A stretch of 64,000 nt of DNA from Pachypanchax playfairii. Its lineage: Eukaryota > Chordata > Actinopteri > Cyprinodontiformes > Aplocheilidae. The notes under the pieces were generated by a model that was not told the DNA's origin, made no database searches, and was given only the letters and a program-made list of their open reading frames with translations. The position numbers and the translations under genes are program-made. Location: the NCBI GenBank assembly GCA_006937955.1, contig SSNP01000069.1, forward strand, positions 596,893 through 660,892, in the 5' to 3' direction. Positions 1 to 12,300 of the stretch are shown here, piece by piece; position 1 is the first letter of the stretch, and each line of letters starts with the position of its first letter.

Positions 1-960
1 TAAAGGCAATGAGTTCCAAAGTGCCGGGGCCACTACGGAGAAGGCTGGGTCCCCTTTTGTTTTCAGTCTAGAGTGAGGAACAGACAAGAGGTCCTTTGCG
101 CATGACCTCAAAACTCTGGATGGAGTGTAGGGGATCAAAAGTTCTGAGATGTACTCAGGGGTTTGTCCATGTAGAGCTCTCCATGTCAAGACAGGGATTT
201 TAAATTTCACCCGGTAGGAAATTGGTAGCCAGTGAATTTCCATAAGAAAAGGAGTAATGTGGCTGTATTTTGAGGACCTTGTTAATAGCCTAGCAGCTGC
301 ATTTTGAACTGTCTGCAAGTGATCCAGGGTGGCACCAGATAAACAAGTATGTTACAATAACCCAACCGTGAAGACACAAAAGCATGAATTAAAACTTCCA
401 TCTCTTGTCGAGAGACTATGTGGCCAAGTTTAGCAATATTTCTGAGGTGATAAATGCATGACCTAACCAACAGCTTGACGTGATTTTCAAAAGTGCAACC
501 TGAATCAAACAGTACTCCCAAGTTTTTAACAGTGGGCTTTGAAAATAGACCATGGGGTTCCAAGAACTCCGTGATTTCTTTAAGGTTTTTTCCTGAAGCA
601 AAGATAATGACATCAGTTTCCTGTTCATTTTGTTGCAAAAAGTTTTCAGCCATCCATAATTTAACAACATTTAAGCAATTTAACAGACTGTGAAGCCTAG
701 ATATTTCATTTGGTTGAAACAAGATAAGAAGCTGTATGTCGTCGGCATAACAATGATACAAAATGTCCTTAAAAGAGGACAAAATAGCACCAAGGGGAAG
801 AAGATACAGCAAAAACAACACAGGTCCCAGAACAGAACCTTGAGGAACACCATACTGATGATATGGCATAGTATGGTAGAAATCTGCTTTGGAACTGGCT
901 TCAGTCGAACCAGGTGTTCGCTTGTCAACCTGAGTCAAATCTTTCAGCAGGTAAATAATT
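1..960 (-). mobile_element. L2/CR1-type LINE remnant, reverse transcriptase C-terminal half
   Basis: Read on the - strand, positions 938-282 form an open frame of 218 residues. It contains the reverse transcriptase signature GVPQGSVLGPVLF and the catalytic YADD box (in HCYADDIQLL), followed by the usual LNCLNVVKLWMAEN and KNLGVLFDS blocks. Further along the - strand, after frame breaks, the piece near position 50 reads AFSVVAPALWNSLPL, the conserved C-terminal block of L2/CR1/Rex-type elements. The element is cut by the left window edge, so its 3' tail is not visible, and its 5' part is missing, as is normal for 5'-truncated LINE insertions. Frame breaks show it is dead. The family call rests on recognised motifs; the exact subfamily is not resolved. 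Confidence 0.85.
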
Positions 961-3038
961 AAATGTTCATAGATTTTTCACAGACGTAACTACACCTATA
1001 ACAATCGTTCCTTCCAGCTATGATTCAGGAGATAATTTTACACCCTGTTCTCTGTTCCCATTCATTCTTTTAGGTGTGTATGTTAAGCATGAATTTTGGT
1101 TTCCAGTCAGCAGGCTGGCTTACTTTACACACACGCAAATACCTAACTGGCTGTCATAAGCTCTCATGTTTGACCAGAACAAAAAGATGTGTTCCGTACA
1201 GGGTTGAGAAACACTTGCACAACACTAGTCATCATTTCATCAACTATCCTGGTTTTTCAGAAATCCATGATGAATCGTGCTCATAAAACAGAGTGATTCT
1301 GCATTTCCCAGCTGCTCGTTGTAACTGATCCATGATTTCTGAAACCTCAAACCGGCAAAGCGTCATCGATAACAGATAGATAGATAATAGCTACTATAAA
1401 AAGTCTGGGTTTTCCATGTTACTATGGTTACAAAAAACTATTATGTTCATTCAACTGTTTTATTTCATGACAAATAAATTCTTAAATATGTGGCAAAACT
1501 TTTATTTTGAAAGGAAAATTGGATTGCATCATCTTTTTCTCTCTCACGCAACATAAAATCCTTTTAAACTTGTGCGTCCAAACTGATAATCGTACAAATC
1601 AAAATCTTTTATATACATGTTAAGATATTTGTATTTTACTGTATGAGGCTTCTTTAAAATTGACAAATCAGTTTTGCCCTTTATAAGCTGTTTACTTAAA
1701 AAAAATAAATAAATTTGGAAAAAAAGAATGCTAATTTCATTCATAAATGTCAGAATAGGTCTGTGATCCTTCATGCAGCAGGAAAAGACTCTAAAGTACT
1801 GAAAAAGTGCAACTTAGCAAATTACGTAGCTGAGAAAAAAGTTGTTGTATCATGCTTACAGTACACCCAGTTTGACAAAGCTCAGTTTCAAATTCAAGTA
1901 AACGATTTCTAACAGAGTTGCACTCACAGAAGGTATATTGTATTTTATTTGGATAGATGACTCAGTTTGTGCTCTTGAGACACATTGGTTTGCGTCACTC
2001 TGGTCACCTTACAGGAAAATCCACATTTTTACTCCAGGCAAGTGACAATACCAGTCATCACCATTATCATGCATTTGCAATAGTCATTATTATGACAAGC
2101 CTGCGCAGGGTAACACAGACAAACTTTGGTTAAAACGACGGACTTTGGTCAGAGAATATCACCTGATATTCATCTTGTGTGAAGTTCCAGGTTTTCCTTC
2201 AGTCTCTCAATTTTTATCAGATACAAACTATAAGTGAAAACTGCAAACCCATGAGGAAAGAGGTGCAGGCATATTAAGACTCGTCTAAATCTGTCAATGT
2301 GGACACACCAGACATCTCAGCAGCAGACCACCCCGACCGTCTGCAGCATGATGAGTGATAACGTGTATGCCTCTGCCCCTCCTAAGTGACAGCAGGCTTG
2401 CGTGTCAAGGTGTACACACAACCATAAACTCAACAAACCGAGGGAAGGGGGTGGTGTTTCAGGCCTCTGTTCAATTGCAAAACACCTGCATCTGACTCAT
2501 GCAGAGCTAATTACACATCTTTGCAGCAAGACAGCGTTGCACTGATTGATGCTCAAAGAAGACAAAGAACTATTAGATGGGCTCCGATTGATCTTTTGTT
2601 ACTTACAAATTTTAAATGAATCAATCGCATTATGTGCATTTTGGAATTTGGAAATGCACAAACCAAAATCTGCTGTTGGTTTTCAGTGTCATGCAATTGC
2701 AGAAAAAACACTATTGTTTTTCTTTTATTTTTTATAGCGAGACAGTAAAAATCCTTGTTATAAACTACGTTTTTGTTGAATATTTGGCAGTAACTTGTCA
2801 TCTAATGAACAGTGTTGCAATGAATTTGAACAAACCAGGTGTTGCAGGTCATCAGAGCTCTGCAGCAGAGGTCAAAGTGTCTCAATAATTCAGCTGGAAA
2901 AGCATTTGGATTTTACTCAAGTTTGTTATAGTAAGACTTGATGAAATTACTTCTGAACTTTGAGTGATTATTAAACTCATAGTATTCTGTGAGTGAAATA
3001 ACATCCTTCATGGTGTAATTCAGTTTCTGTTATCAATA
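961..3038. other. Unique AT-rich intergenic DNA, no gene seen
   Basis: No open frame here has codon bias or a recognisable domain, and no repeat family was recognised. Only short simple stretches occur, such as the GATA-like run near 1,375. Confidence 0.5.
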
Positions 3039-3744
3039 GCTACGTTTACATGCGCCAAATTTCCCCGATCTGATTAAAATCTTGGTCGATCGGAATTCCC
3101 AAATCCCTGTTCACATGGACACTAACTGAAATGATCTGATCATGCCATGAGTACACGTGCACCAAGCACTCAATCAGGTTAAATGAGTTGAGCATGCGCA
3201 CAGCGAGTTGTCTTTCCGGGGGAAGAAAAAAAAGTAAACAAACTCCGTCCTTTCTGCACGTCTTTCCCGCCCCATCGTGTGCTCGAGCTGACTCACGTTA
3301 TCCCCAATATGGACCTTCTGCGGGTGATTACCTTTATGTTTGGGTTTTTACTGGTCGCATTAACCAAGCTAGAGGCTGAATACATATTGCTACTGCTCCT
3401 CCACCATAGGAGAGGAGAGCAGGATGACAGGATGACTGCACCAGCAGACCACTTCTGTTTACCTCCCGCTATGTTTTCTACTTGGGTCTGCGAAAGCGGA
3501 AAGACGTCACGCTGAAGTTGTACGCATGCGCGGTGGGCTCTTTTCACCCTTTCTTTCCGAATGGGTGTGTACATGCACGTCTATCCGAATGAAGATCGGA
3601 CAAAACCACCCCTCTCGATCGGAAGTAAATTTCTTTCGGATCAGGCTGCATCGGATCAAAACATTCTGATTGACATGTTTACATGACGTCTTTTTTATCC
3701 GATTGGGTGTTTATTCCGATTAAATGTGCCCATGTAAACGTAGC
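3039..3744. mobile_element. 0.7 kb non-autonomous DNA transposon, copy 1 (TA-flanked, GCTACGTTTACATG termini)
   Basis: Both ends carry the perfect 14-base inverted repeat GCTACGTTTACATG, and the element is flanked by TA on both sides (3037-3038 and 3745-3746), consistent with a TA target duplication. A second copy lies inverted at 15,365-16,032. Inside, + strand 3,309-3,515 is open and begins MDLLRVITFMFGFLLVALTK, followed by a Leu-rich and Arg stretch (LLLLLHHRRGEQDD). This resembles the N-terminal leader seen in fish PIF/Harbinger-type transposases, so the element may be an internally deleted derivative of an autonomous transposon. The superfamily is inferred: classic Harbingers use a 3-base TWA target, whereas the related ISL2EU group and Tc1/mariner use TA. 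Confidence 0.7.
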
Positions 3745-4010
3745 TAATGAAGAACATACCACGTGTCTGTTCTGTCTGTATTCATCTGTGGAGAATACCA
3801 GCTTTTATTTCTGGTGTTTAACTTATTTCTACCTTGTCATAACACAGTGCATCCAGAAATGTGTACGTCAAAACTTGATTCCATCCAATAATCTTATATT
3901 TTCCTGCTTCTGTCACTCAGCTGATCTTTAAATATTTTAGTATTCCAGACACATAGACCATCTGATGAAATGCTCCTCATAGGATGTCCAGAACCTTCAT
4001 TTCCATGAAG

Positions 4011-4770
4011 TGTCATGGTTTCTGGGAGACGTTTGACCCACATGCAGGACTCAGGCGCAGACACAAGCTCAGGTGCAAAAGTGAGAGTTTATTTACAATA
4101 TGTACAGTGATTAGAATGTGAAAAGGTGATGGTGTTCTCGGGAAGGTCCGGTACTGGGAATGAGATCAGAGGTTAGACATTTTAACTCAGAAACTGGCAG
4201 AATAGAGAGCACAGGGAAATATAACTCACGGGAGTGATGAGGATGAGGAGCACGAGAGGGAGGCAGGTCCAGTTAGGTGACTGTGCAGGGAGATGTTCCA
4301 GGGAGTGCGTCGGGTGAGGTCCTAGAGAGCAGGCAGGCAGGCGGCGGAGATCGGAGCTCAGGAAATCTATGGAGAGACATGGGAGAGCGTTCACCGAGGA
4401 GCTCAGGAGGACTCGGGAGAAGGTGACTCGGGAGGAGCTCCACAGGAGGACTGGAGGAGCAGGAGCGTAGATGGTTATCCTGGAGAGAAGACAGGTTACA
4501 AGGAGTAAATACAACTCAGAAATATATTCACTAATAACAAGCCGCCGCAGAAATGTGGCTTATGGTTTTGGTACCAGTTAGGTCAACGACCAGGTGTCGA
4601 CTGAAGGTCTGCCTGCAGCTTATAAACTCTCCCACTCCTCATCAGTCTGATCTCCACCAGCTGATGTCAATCAGCCTGCACCAACTCTCCAACACAGATG
4701 GAGCTCTATGGAGAGAACTCACTCGACACAGAAAACCACAAACACAGTCACAAAAACACTGGACATGACA
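4011..4770 (-). mobile_element. Solo LTR of a Ty3/gypsy-like retrotransposon
   Basis: The 760-base block starts TGTCATGG and ends CATGACA, giving the TG...CA termini of an LTR with 7-base inverted ends. The flanks are TGAAG before and TGTAG after, a 5-base target duplication with one mismatch. Read on the - strand it has a promoter-like TTTATAAG near 4,625 and an AATAAA-type signal at about 4,088, followed by a U5-like end of the form common in fish gypsy LTRs. No internal gag or pol sequence is present, so this is the product of LTR-LTR recombination. Confidence 0.75.
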
Positions 4771-6630
4771 TGTAGGACTTTATTGCACCTACTGTACAGT
4801 GTTGCTTCCCACTAGCAATTTTTGGCTAAAGTTACTAGAAAACTTATATATAATGTAATATAGATGTTTAAACTTTGCAAAAGGAGATGGAACATTATGA
4901 TGCCATGTGTTGGGCAGAGTTCACAGTGACTCTTTGCATTAAGGCCCAGATTGGACATGTTACTGCAGACTTTACTAATGCTGCTGTGACCAAACAAATC
5001 CTGACAGATAACCTCAAAAATCCCACGGAGAGCCCTTACAGCTGGGCGAGGGCTTAACATCAGAACATAAATGACTAGATATGATCTAAAGACACAAATA
5101 AGAAACAACTGAAGTGATTCAAACATTTGGTCATGTTTTGTTTCTGTTTTCAAACACCCAAGACAAATGACCACCAGGCAAACTGATAGCTGCTGAAGGC
5201 TTTACGTATAGACCATCTATTACTGATGGTGTTTTAAGAAGTGATTTTCATGAGAATTTAACAGCAGTGCATTGAAAGAAGTAAATAAAATCAAGTTAAA
5301 ATCACATAAAACAAGTAAATAACCTATTAACACACAACCATTGGAAACTTACTAGCCTATGTCCCAGGAAGCACAAAAACCCTTTGAATTCTTGATGGGT
5401 TCTTGAGTCGCTACAAAGACCGTCATTTCTGGCTGATGTTTTACACGTTAGTGGGGTCATCAGATGATGTGAAGGGTCATAACAAACCTGCATGTCCTTG
5501 TGTGTAGAGTGGATAAACAGGAAGAACATCCAGGGAAGATTAAAGCTGTATTTTTCATTAAACGCTCGTTGTGTATTTTCACATGAACTAGAAAGGCTCA
5601 TTGAACTGTCCGTTTGTTCCAGAGTTTAGAGGAGATACTTTGTGAGGGTAAAGAAGTTAATATAAAACGGATATACCTGTGTACTGGCCTGTGTGTTTAA
5701 ACAGGAGATAAAGACAGTATTGAGGTGGTGTGTGTGTGCGTGTGTGTGGATGTGTGGAGGGGTGCGTGTGTGTTGAGGGTAAAGTGGTTGGTTGACTCCA
5801 CTGGAATGTGGTGCTGACTCAGTCCGTCTGTCAGCCATGGCCATGTTCACTCTGTGAACTTATTCACACTGTGTGACCTTGTTGGGGGGGTGGGGGGGGG
5901 CAGCTTCTTGCCTCATGTTGGATTTCCGGCAGGATTTTTGGACTGTTAGGATACAGAACACCAGGAAACTCTGGGAAACATGTTGGGTTCAGGCTTTATA
6001 GTTTGTTCTCTGTCTCATCAGGGTTTTAATTTGGAACTAGATATTTGATGTAATGAGTAAAAATCTACATGAGACACAAATGAGAAGAACAAAAGATGTT
6101 CCATCAACACTCTCCACGTCTTCTCAGCTGCTCGTTTAAACAGGGATTATGATACTAGTACGAAATTGATCAAAATGGAGCTCTACTGTTGTTCATTTCT
6201 TTATCACATGAAAAGGGTTTATTAAACTTTTATCAATTTTTGTATGTTTTTTGGTCCAGCCAAGTCAAGAAGATAAATAAATCATAACACTTACTGCATT
6301 AAAAAAATTCTAAAAATATAACAAAATTATTTGAGAATTTGCTTTTAGTATTAAGTGTGATCCGACCTGCATCTATCAGTTTTAGTTCTTGGGAGTTTTG
6401 GAACTGTTAGTGCTAGTGGGATGCCCCGAAATGAACTAACTTCAGGACAGGTAAAAATGATTTTAGCATTGTCAGAAATTTGACTTTGATAATGTCAAAT
6501 ATATTTACCTGAATATATTTATGTATGTTTTGAATGCAAGAAACAGGCCCAGATCATGATGGCACCACCATATTTCATAAAGGTCTTTAAGTAGAATGTA
6601 ATTTTTTATTTAGTTTTAACAAAACTACAG
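4771..6630. other. Intergenic DNA with TG-rich and G-run simple repeats
   Basis: No gene is supported. A TG-rich stretch lies at about 5,729-5,775, and two G runs (7 G, a T, then 9 G) at 5,884-5,900 could form a quadruplex on the + strand. Confidence 0.5.
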
Positions 6631-6639
6631 TGTTCCTTT

Positions 6640-7090
6640 TTGTTCCTTTTCCTCTCTCAAACTACACAAGTGGTGATAACACTCGAGTTCTCCCGAACGG
6701 CCTGTATCTGTTTCATCACAACTCCTTTGTTTGTTAGTATTCATCAGCTCCCGCAGTTGAAACCACGCCTAGCATGCTGCTGGCTAAAAGCTGTTAGCAT
6801 AAGACGTAGCAAACAGGAAGACACGGCTTCTGATGTTGCCATGCGCAGCAGGCAGGAAACAGTATACCTTGCTCTCATAGGCTAGTTTTTTAGCCAATCA
6901 GAGTCCTGCAAATTCGAACAATGAATATGAACGAGCTGCTCACGAAGCAGCCTGACGGTAGGAGCCAGAACCACCCGAATTTTAACGCAGACAGATTGAA
7001 AGGTCTGTTAATCAGTGTTTCCTGACGTTTTTTAGATATAAATAACCACAAAGTCCTTTAATTTGTATGAAATGACCTCTTTCAAAAACA
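6640..7090 (+). repeat. Unnamed interspersed repeat 'A', copy 1
   Basis: This block aligns along almost its whole length to 8,858-9,335 and 47,104-47,560. Shared landmarks in order are CTCTCAAACTAC, ACGGCCTGTATCTGTTTCAT, CAGCTCCCGCAGTT, AGCCAATCAGAGTC, CAAATTCGAACAATGA, CAGACAGATTGAAAGGTCTG and AAATGACCTCTTT. All three copies have the same orientation and encode no protein. The shared CCAATCAGAG (CCAAT box-like) hints at an ancestral promoter region. The class is unknown, probably a MITE or a fragment of a DNA transposon. Confidence 0.75.
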
Positions 7091-7310
7091 GCCTTATCAC
7101 ACAATGATAAAGAATCCTTAAAAACGTTTCTGGATCCAGACAAAAATCTGGATCCCCCCCAAAATCTAATCACTTCTTCCTGTGACCATTTCTGATAATT
7201 CCTGAAAATTTCATTAGAATTCATCCAGAACTTTTTGAGTTATCTTGCTAACAGACCAACTAACAAACCTGGTAAAAAAAATATTCCCTCCAGGTGAAGG
7301 TAATAACAAT
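7091..7310 (+). repeat. Interspersed repeat 'B' (RTE-like 3' tail), copy 1
   Basis: Contains the block AATGATAAAGAATCCTTAAA, GGATCCAGA, CCATTTCTGA, CCAGAACTTTTTGAGTTAT and CTTGCTAACAGACCAACTAA, ending GAAGGTAATAA. The same order recurs at 55,755-56,290. The closing 'gaggtaat' style tail is typical of a very widespread animal LINE/SINE 3' end. The family assignment is from memory and uncertain. Confidence 0.55.
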
Positions 7311-8040
7311 AAAAGGGTTGACAATGCAACACAAAGAATCAAACTGCACAAACCAGGATGAAAGACAAAAGGGAATGTGGAACAACAGAGCAGACGCAAA
7401 AGGGGAACTGACACCACAAAAAAACAAATTGAGTTCAACTGAATCAGGCTGGAAAAAAATGACGTAAAAGTACTGAGGCAGGAATGACCAAATGAGAAAC
7501 CTGATTACTGATTATGAACAGGTGTGCAAGAGTTACAGGTAGACTGAAGGTAAAGAATGGAACTTTTTCAGACAAATAAGCCTGACTTTTTTTTTTCTAA
7601 GATGTATTTTTCTGTCAGATTAAAATACTTCACATCCTGCCACTTGTGCACACAGGAAATGTAGTTTGTTAATGTCTTTGTCTCTACTGTTTAGTTAGCT
7701 TTTCTTTGAGAACTGGGGCGGAAATCTAATCACGATTTGATCCAGACTCTCTGTGAGTTCTTTATTCTCACAAAGGGCTTCACAAGTCTTCCAATAACTA
7801 TATTTGTACACTTGGTGAATAAGTGCAACTAACTTGTTCATCCAAAATGGGACTCGTATTTTTCAACATGTTTATTATATAAGAGATGCATGATCATGTA
7901 AGCTGAGAAGGATTCCATGAATGTTTTTTGGTGTGTTTTGTCTTGATTCACATACGTATTAGTTACCTTCTGATACCTAAACTGAGAAAATACAATCACC
8001 TCAAGATGACAATTACAGTAAGGAATTTAAAGTCCTTGCT
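7311..8040. other. Intergenic DNA, nothing recognised
   Basis: No coding signal or repeat family was recognised in this interval. Confidence 0.45.
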
Positions 8041-8690
8041 CTAAACCCAATCCCCGAAAAAACAACCCCTCAACATGATACCCCCTCCACCAAATACAGT
8101 ACAGTCAGACAAGTATTGATCTCCTGGCAAAGAGACAGTCATCTGAACTATACTGCTAAAAGTATAGAGATATCTGCGCACATTAGTTTCAACAGCATCA
8201 AAATTTTTTTGGGCTCCAAACAAAGTCAGCCCACCTGTTGCAGCTAGAAGGGCTTCTACTCTTCTGGGAAGGCTTCCCACGATGTTTAGGAATGTGTTAA
8301 CGGGAATTTTTGACCATTCTTCCAGAAGCACATTCGTGAGGTCAAGCAGTGATGTTAGACAAGAAGGCCTGGCTTTCAGTTTCTACTCTAATTCCTCCCA
8401 AAGGTGTTCGTTTAGGATAATGTCAGGACTCTGTGCAGGCCCGTCAAATTCCTTCACATCAAACATGCTCATCTGTTTTTTATGAACCTTTCTTTGTGCG
8501 CTGGTGCTCAGCTAAAAGGTTTTGGTTTGTTAAAGCTTTAAGGATTCCTTCCCCTGGGGCAAAGGGGCCAAACTCAATCCCTGGAAAATCAACCCCATAA
8601 TATAAAACCCCCTTCACCAAAATACAGTACAGTCAGGCTAGAATTGATCTCCTGGGAATCATCAACTGTAGACTCATCAATCAGATAGCT
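8041..8690 (-). mobile_element. Rearranged Tc1/mariner-like transposon relic
   Basis: On the - strand, 8331-8041 gives an open stretch containing SLPRRVEALLAATGGLTLFG, close to the C-terminal end of a Tc1-type transposase common in fish. The + strand text (CAAAGTCAGCCCACCTGTTG, TTTTTGACCATTCTTCCAGA, CTCTGTGCAGGC) follows the order of that element. A segment with CCACCAAATACAGTACAGTC occurs twice, at about 8,088-8,140 and 8,620-8,670, so the relic is internally duplicated or built from two insertions. Many stops make it non-functional. Confidence 0.7.
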
Positions 8691-8857
8691 GTAAGTAGAG
8701 GTGTGGTCCACACTTACACATCTGCAGCTTTGCATTGATGTAGGACTACAGCTACTAAACTGTTGTATTTATTTTAAAATGTTTTTTTGCATCTTGAACT
8801 GTTCTGTTAAAGCTGCTATACTTAATTTGCATAACAAATTAGCTTAACATATTTTTG

Positions 8858-9335
8858 TTAAGGTCAACAACTTCTCTTTCAGTTTTAATCTCTCAAACTA
8901 CGCAGGTGACGCTAAAACCTGAGTTCTCCCGAGTCCGAACGGCCTGTGTCTGTTTCGTCACAACTTCTTTGTTTGTTAGTATTCGGCAGCTCCCGCAGTT
9001 GAAACTCCGCCTAGCATGCTGCTGGCTAAAAGCTGTTAGCATAAGATGTCGCCATGCACAGCGGGGCAGGAAACAGTATTCTTTGCTCTCACAGGCTAGT
9101 TTGTTAGTCAATCAGAGTTCAGCAAATTCGAACAATGACTATGAACGAGCTGCTGACAAAGCCTGATGAAGCAGCCTGAAGGAGCCGGAGCCACCCGAAT
9201 TTTACCGCAGACAGATTGAAAGGTCTGTTAATCAGTGTTTCCTGACGTTTTTAGATATAAAATGTTTCATATTACTGGTTAATACTTAAGAAATAACCAC
9301 AAAGTCCTGAAATGTGTATGAAATGGCCTCTTTAA
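8858..9335 (+). repeat. Unnamed interspersed repeat 'A', copy 2
   Basis: The best preserved of the three copies. It begins near GGTCAACAACTTCTC and ends near GAAATGGCCTCTTTAA, and includes an ATATAAAATGTTTCATATTA segment missing from copy 1. It contains the same CCAAT-box-like ATCAGAGTTCAGCAAATTCG landmark. No open frame is conserved between copies. Confidence 0.75.
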
Positions 9336-12300
9336 GGAAAACATTACTGCTTATATTTCAGTGACAAAGTCAAGCATCTACAAAATGTTTCACTTTACAG
9401 CATGTGTTTTCATGCAGATTTGAATGATAATTGTAGAAGGGAAACATAATTTCAGCATAACAGCTTCATCTGTGAAACACGTTGGTGGAAACGTCATAGT
9501 TTGGATTTGTTCTGCTTCGTACTGTCCAGGATGAGTTTTTATCATCACATAAGCAAATATTTCTGAATAATCTGTTTGTAAAAGAAAATCAGGATCACCC
9601 GCACCAAACATGATAATTTATTGATTAAAACATCTCACTTGAATTGAATCATCAAGTTAAGAACCACTATATATTTTGAAGCTCACTGAGATTTTGTAAT
9701 GAGTTCGTTTAAGAACATTTTTGTGCAGAAAGGTGTCAAATTGCAAAGGGTTCCAAAAAACTCATAGCAAGTTGCTAATTGAAGGACATAAATTGAAATA
9801 ATACATTTATGTGCAGATCAGTGTTAATAAATAAAACAAAAGGTGAAAATATAACTTCTTAGTACTTTCTATTTTTTTATAGTTTGTACTTCCAGTATAC
9901 TTCTGCTGGTATTTTCAGGTGTCAAACACACAAGACTAAATCAACCAGTTAAAACATCTTTGTCTGCAACAGATCCTGATGAATCACTGTCCTTCCTGAG
10001 CAAACAATATGTTCTTATAACACTTCATGTGTGGCGTGCGATACATTGATCACATGTCAAAGATCTACTGTACAACTGTAAGTCTTTTCTGTTGTGCTTC
10101 CAGTCCATGGAAGTGTTGTTAGCACAGAACTGAGTGACAATGCTTACCATCTGACGGAATTAGTTTGGGCCATGAAAGACAAACAACTCTTGCACACACA
10201 CGCCACACAAACACACTCTTCCACACTGCTTGAACCCTGAGGCAGAATGCCAAAGAGCTGGAGGAATGTGACCCGGTGACCTTGGCTTGCAGACTTCCAC
10301 ATCGAGACTGGACACTAGGATGGCGTGCATCGGAAGAAGAGGCCAGAATAGCTCCGGTGTCCGGTAACGAGAGACAGGCTGTGTTTGTAAACCATAGTCA
10401 CATAACACACACACACACACACACACAGTCTTCAGAATTTGCACAGGTGATGAAAACACATGCACTCAAGTCCAGAGGTTAGGAGACACATAATGATGGG
10501 TAGAATGAGAAGGAGGAGGGGAAGTTTAAGATCAGTGTTTGTTTTCTCCTGTACAACGCTAGGCTAACCTTGCAGCCACACATTTTTCTTCCGCTATAAA
10601 TCCTGACTTTCCAGTTTGACTTCACAAGTTTTGTTTTGTTTTTTCTTTCTTTCAATACATCCACAGAAGGCCCATGTTTGACTCATTTAATATGCAAATG
10701 ATCAAACTTTACTCTTAGCACAAATGTTAAACATCATGAGTGCAGGTAAACGGGTTTGGTTATGTTTATTCACGTTTTATCACATCATAATGCAATTTTG
10801 ATATCCAATAACGTTTTGCAGGCAGTTACTTACAGTTCATGATCTGGCACACACAGCAATCTGTGTGCCAAGTGGTTGCACAATAATCTGACCTGTTTTT
10901 TTTTTTTTCTTCCCTCTATAAAGTGCATGTGGGATTCAAATCCTGTATAAGGATGAGCCCAATCCCAAAAAACTTGCTTTTTAAAAAAAGTAGTTTTACT
11001 TTTTTTTGTCAAAGTATCACAACAATAGGTCTTTTTCTTTAATCTAACTGCTTTGATTGTGTTTGCTTTACTTTTCTCGAGAGTTTTAATAGCTGAACAA
11101 ATGAGTTTAAGTTATATTTATCTATATTTTCTTTGCAGAAAAAGAGTTAATATGTAATGGAGAGAGATGTTTAGAGTAGATCTTTTTTTTTTTTCTTATT
11201 TTAACTCGTCTGCTCAGACAGGCCAGGGGTAAACCCCACCCTCTGCGCTCAACAAGAGGACAGAAATACATGTGACAGATCAGGTCCAACCAGTCACAGA
11301 TGACAAACCCTGAGTGTTGCCCCATGATTACCTGACAAATGGCTGAACACTCTGCAAGAGTCATTTCTTTGAAATGCTGTGATTTCTTGAACTTTTCCAC
11401 TCTCGGAACAGTTTCCTTTTTTTCTTCAATCGAACATCCTACAATTATGTTTTGAAAAAGATTTTTCTATCGTAGGTGGTCGGAACAGTAGCAAGTTTAC
11501 TGTATTCTGTATGTCACGCTTACTCATAAACTACCTGGAGACAGCCATCTGAGTCGTTTTTTTTTTTTTTAACCCCTTTTAAACTTGTTGAACACACAGA
11601 AGAAGGTCTTACCTGAGGCAGACCGTCTGGTGCCAACAGGTTGTAAAGTAATCAGACAGCAAGCAGTTATGTGTCCTTTCTACCTGTCGAATAGTTAACA
11701 GGGTAAAAAAGAAACACCCTGCTGATCCAGGAACAAACAGCTCCCACCCTTTCCATCTGCTTCAGGATGATCTGTTTTGGTCTCCATATCTGTCACTCCA
11801 GAAACAGACTCTCAGTGCCGCATGCAGACAGTCCGGCCTTCCTCCACATTGGGTCAAGTTTCATCTCAAACATTTAGCACACATCGTGGCCTAATTTTGA
11901 CCCTAATTGTGGGAATTGGGGTATTTACACAGATGACACTAACAGCTACCTAAATCAAACAAACCCAATGTTATTAACCTGCTTGAACATAGTTCCTCTG
12001 CTTTAGTCAACAGTATTTCTAATCCATTTTAAACTCGCAAATTTACCAAAGGTAAAGCGTATTAAGCTTTGCCCGGCACTGCCCCCATACCATCTATTCA
12101 GGTCAACCATTGAGAGATGCCACGGTCGCCAGGGCAACGAGTCAAACAAACAATGTGTGGGTTTTTTGTATGTGTATGTAACACTAGACTCGAACCAGTC
12201 ACACAAAATGGACTTAGTGGGAACAGAAGAAGGCCTGCTCCCAGTTCCAGTTGTATTTTCAACCGCATCCTGTCTTTGTGAGACAGTGTGGGTGGTGGGA

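Noticed and set aside
3293..3574. 93-codon frame (MYTPIRKERVKRAHRACVQL) in both copies of the 0.7 kb element
   Set aside because: Antisense to the better candidate frame MDLLRVITFMF; its preservation follows from the near-identity of the two copies.
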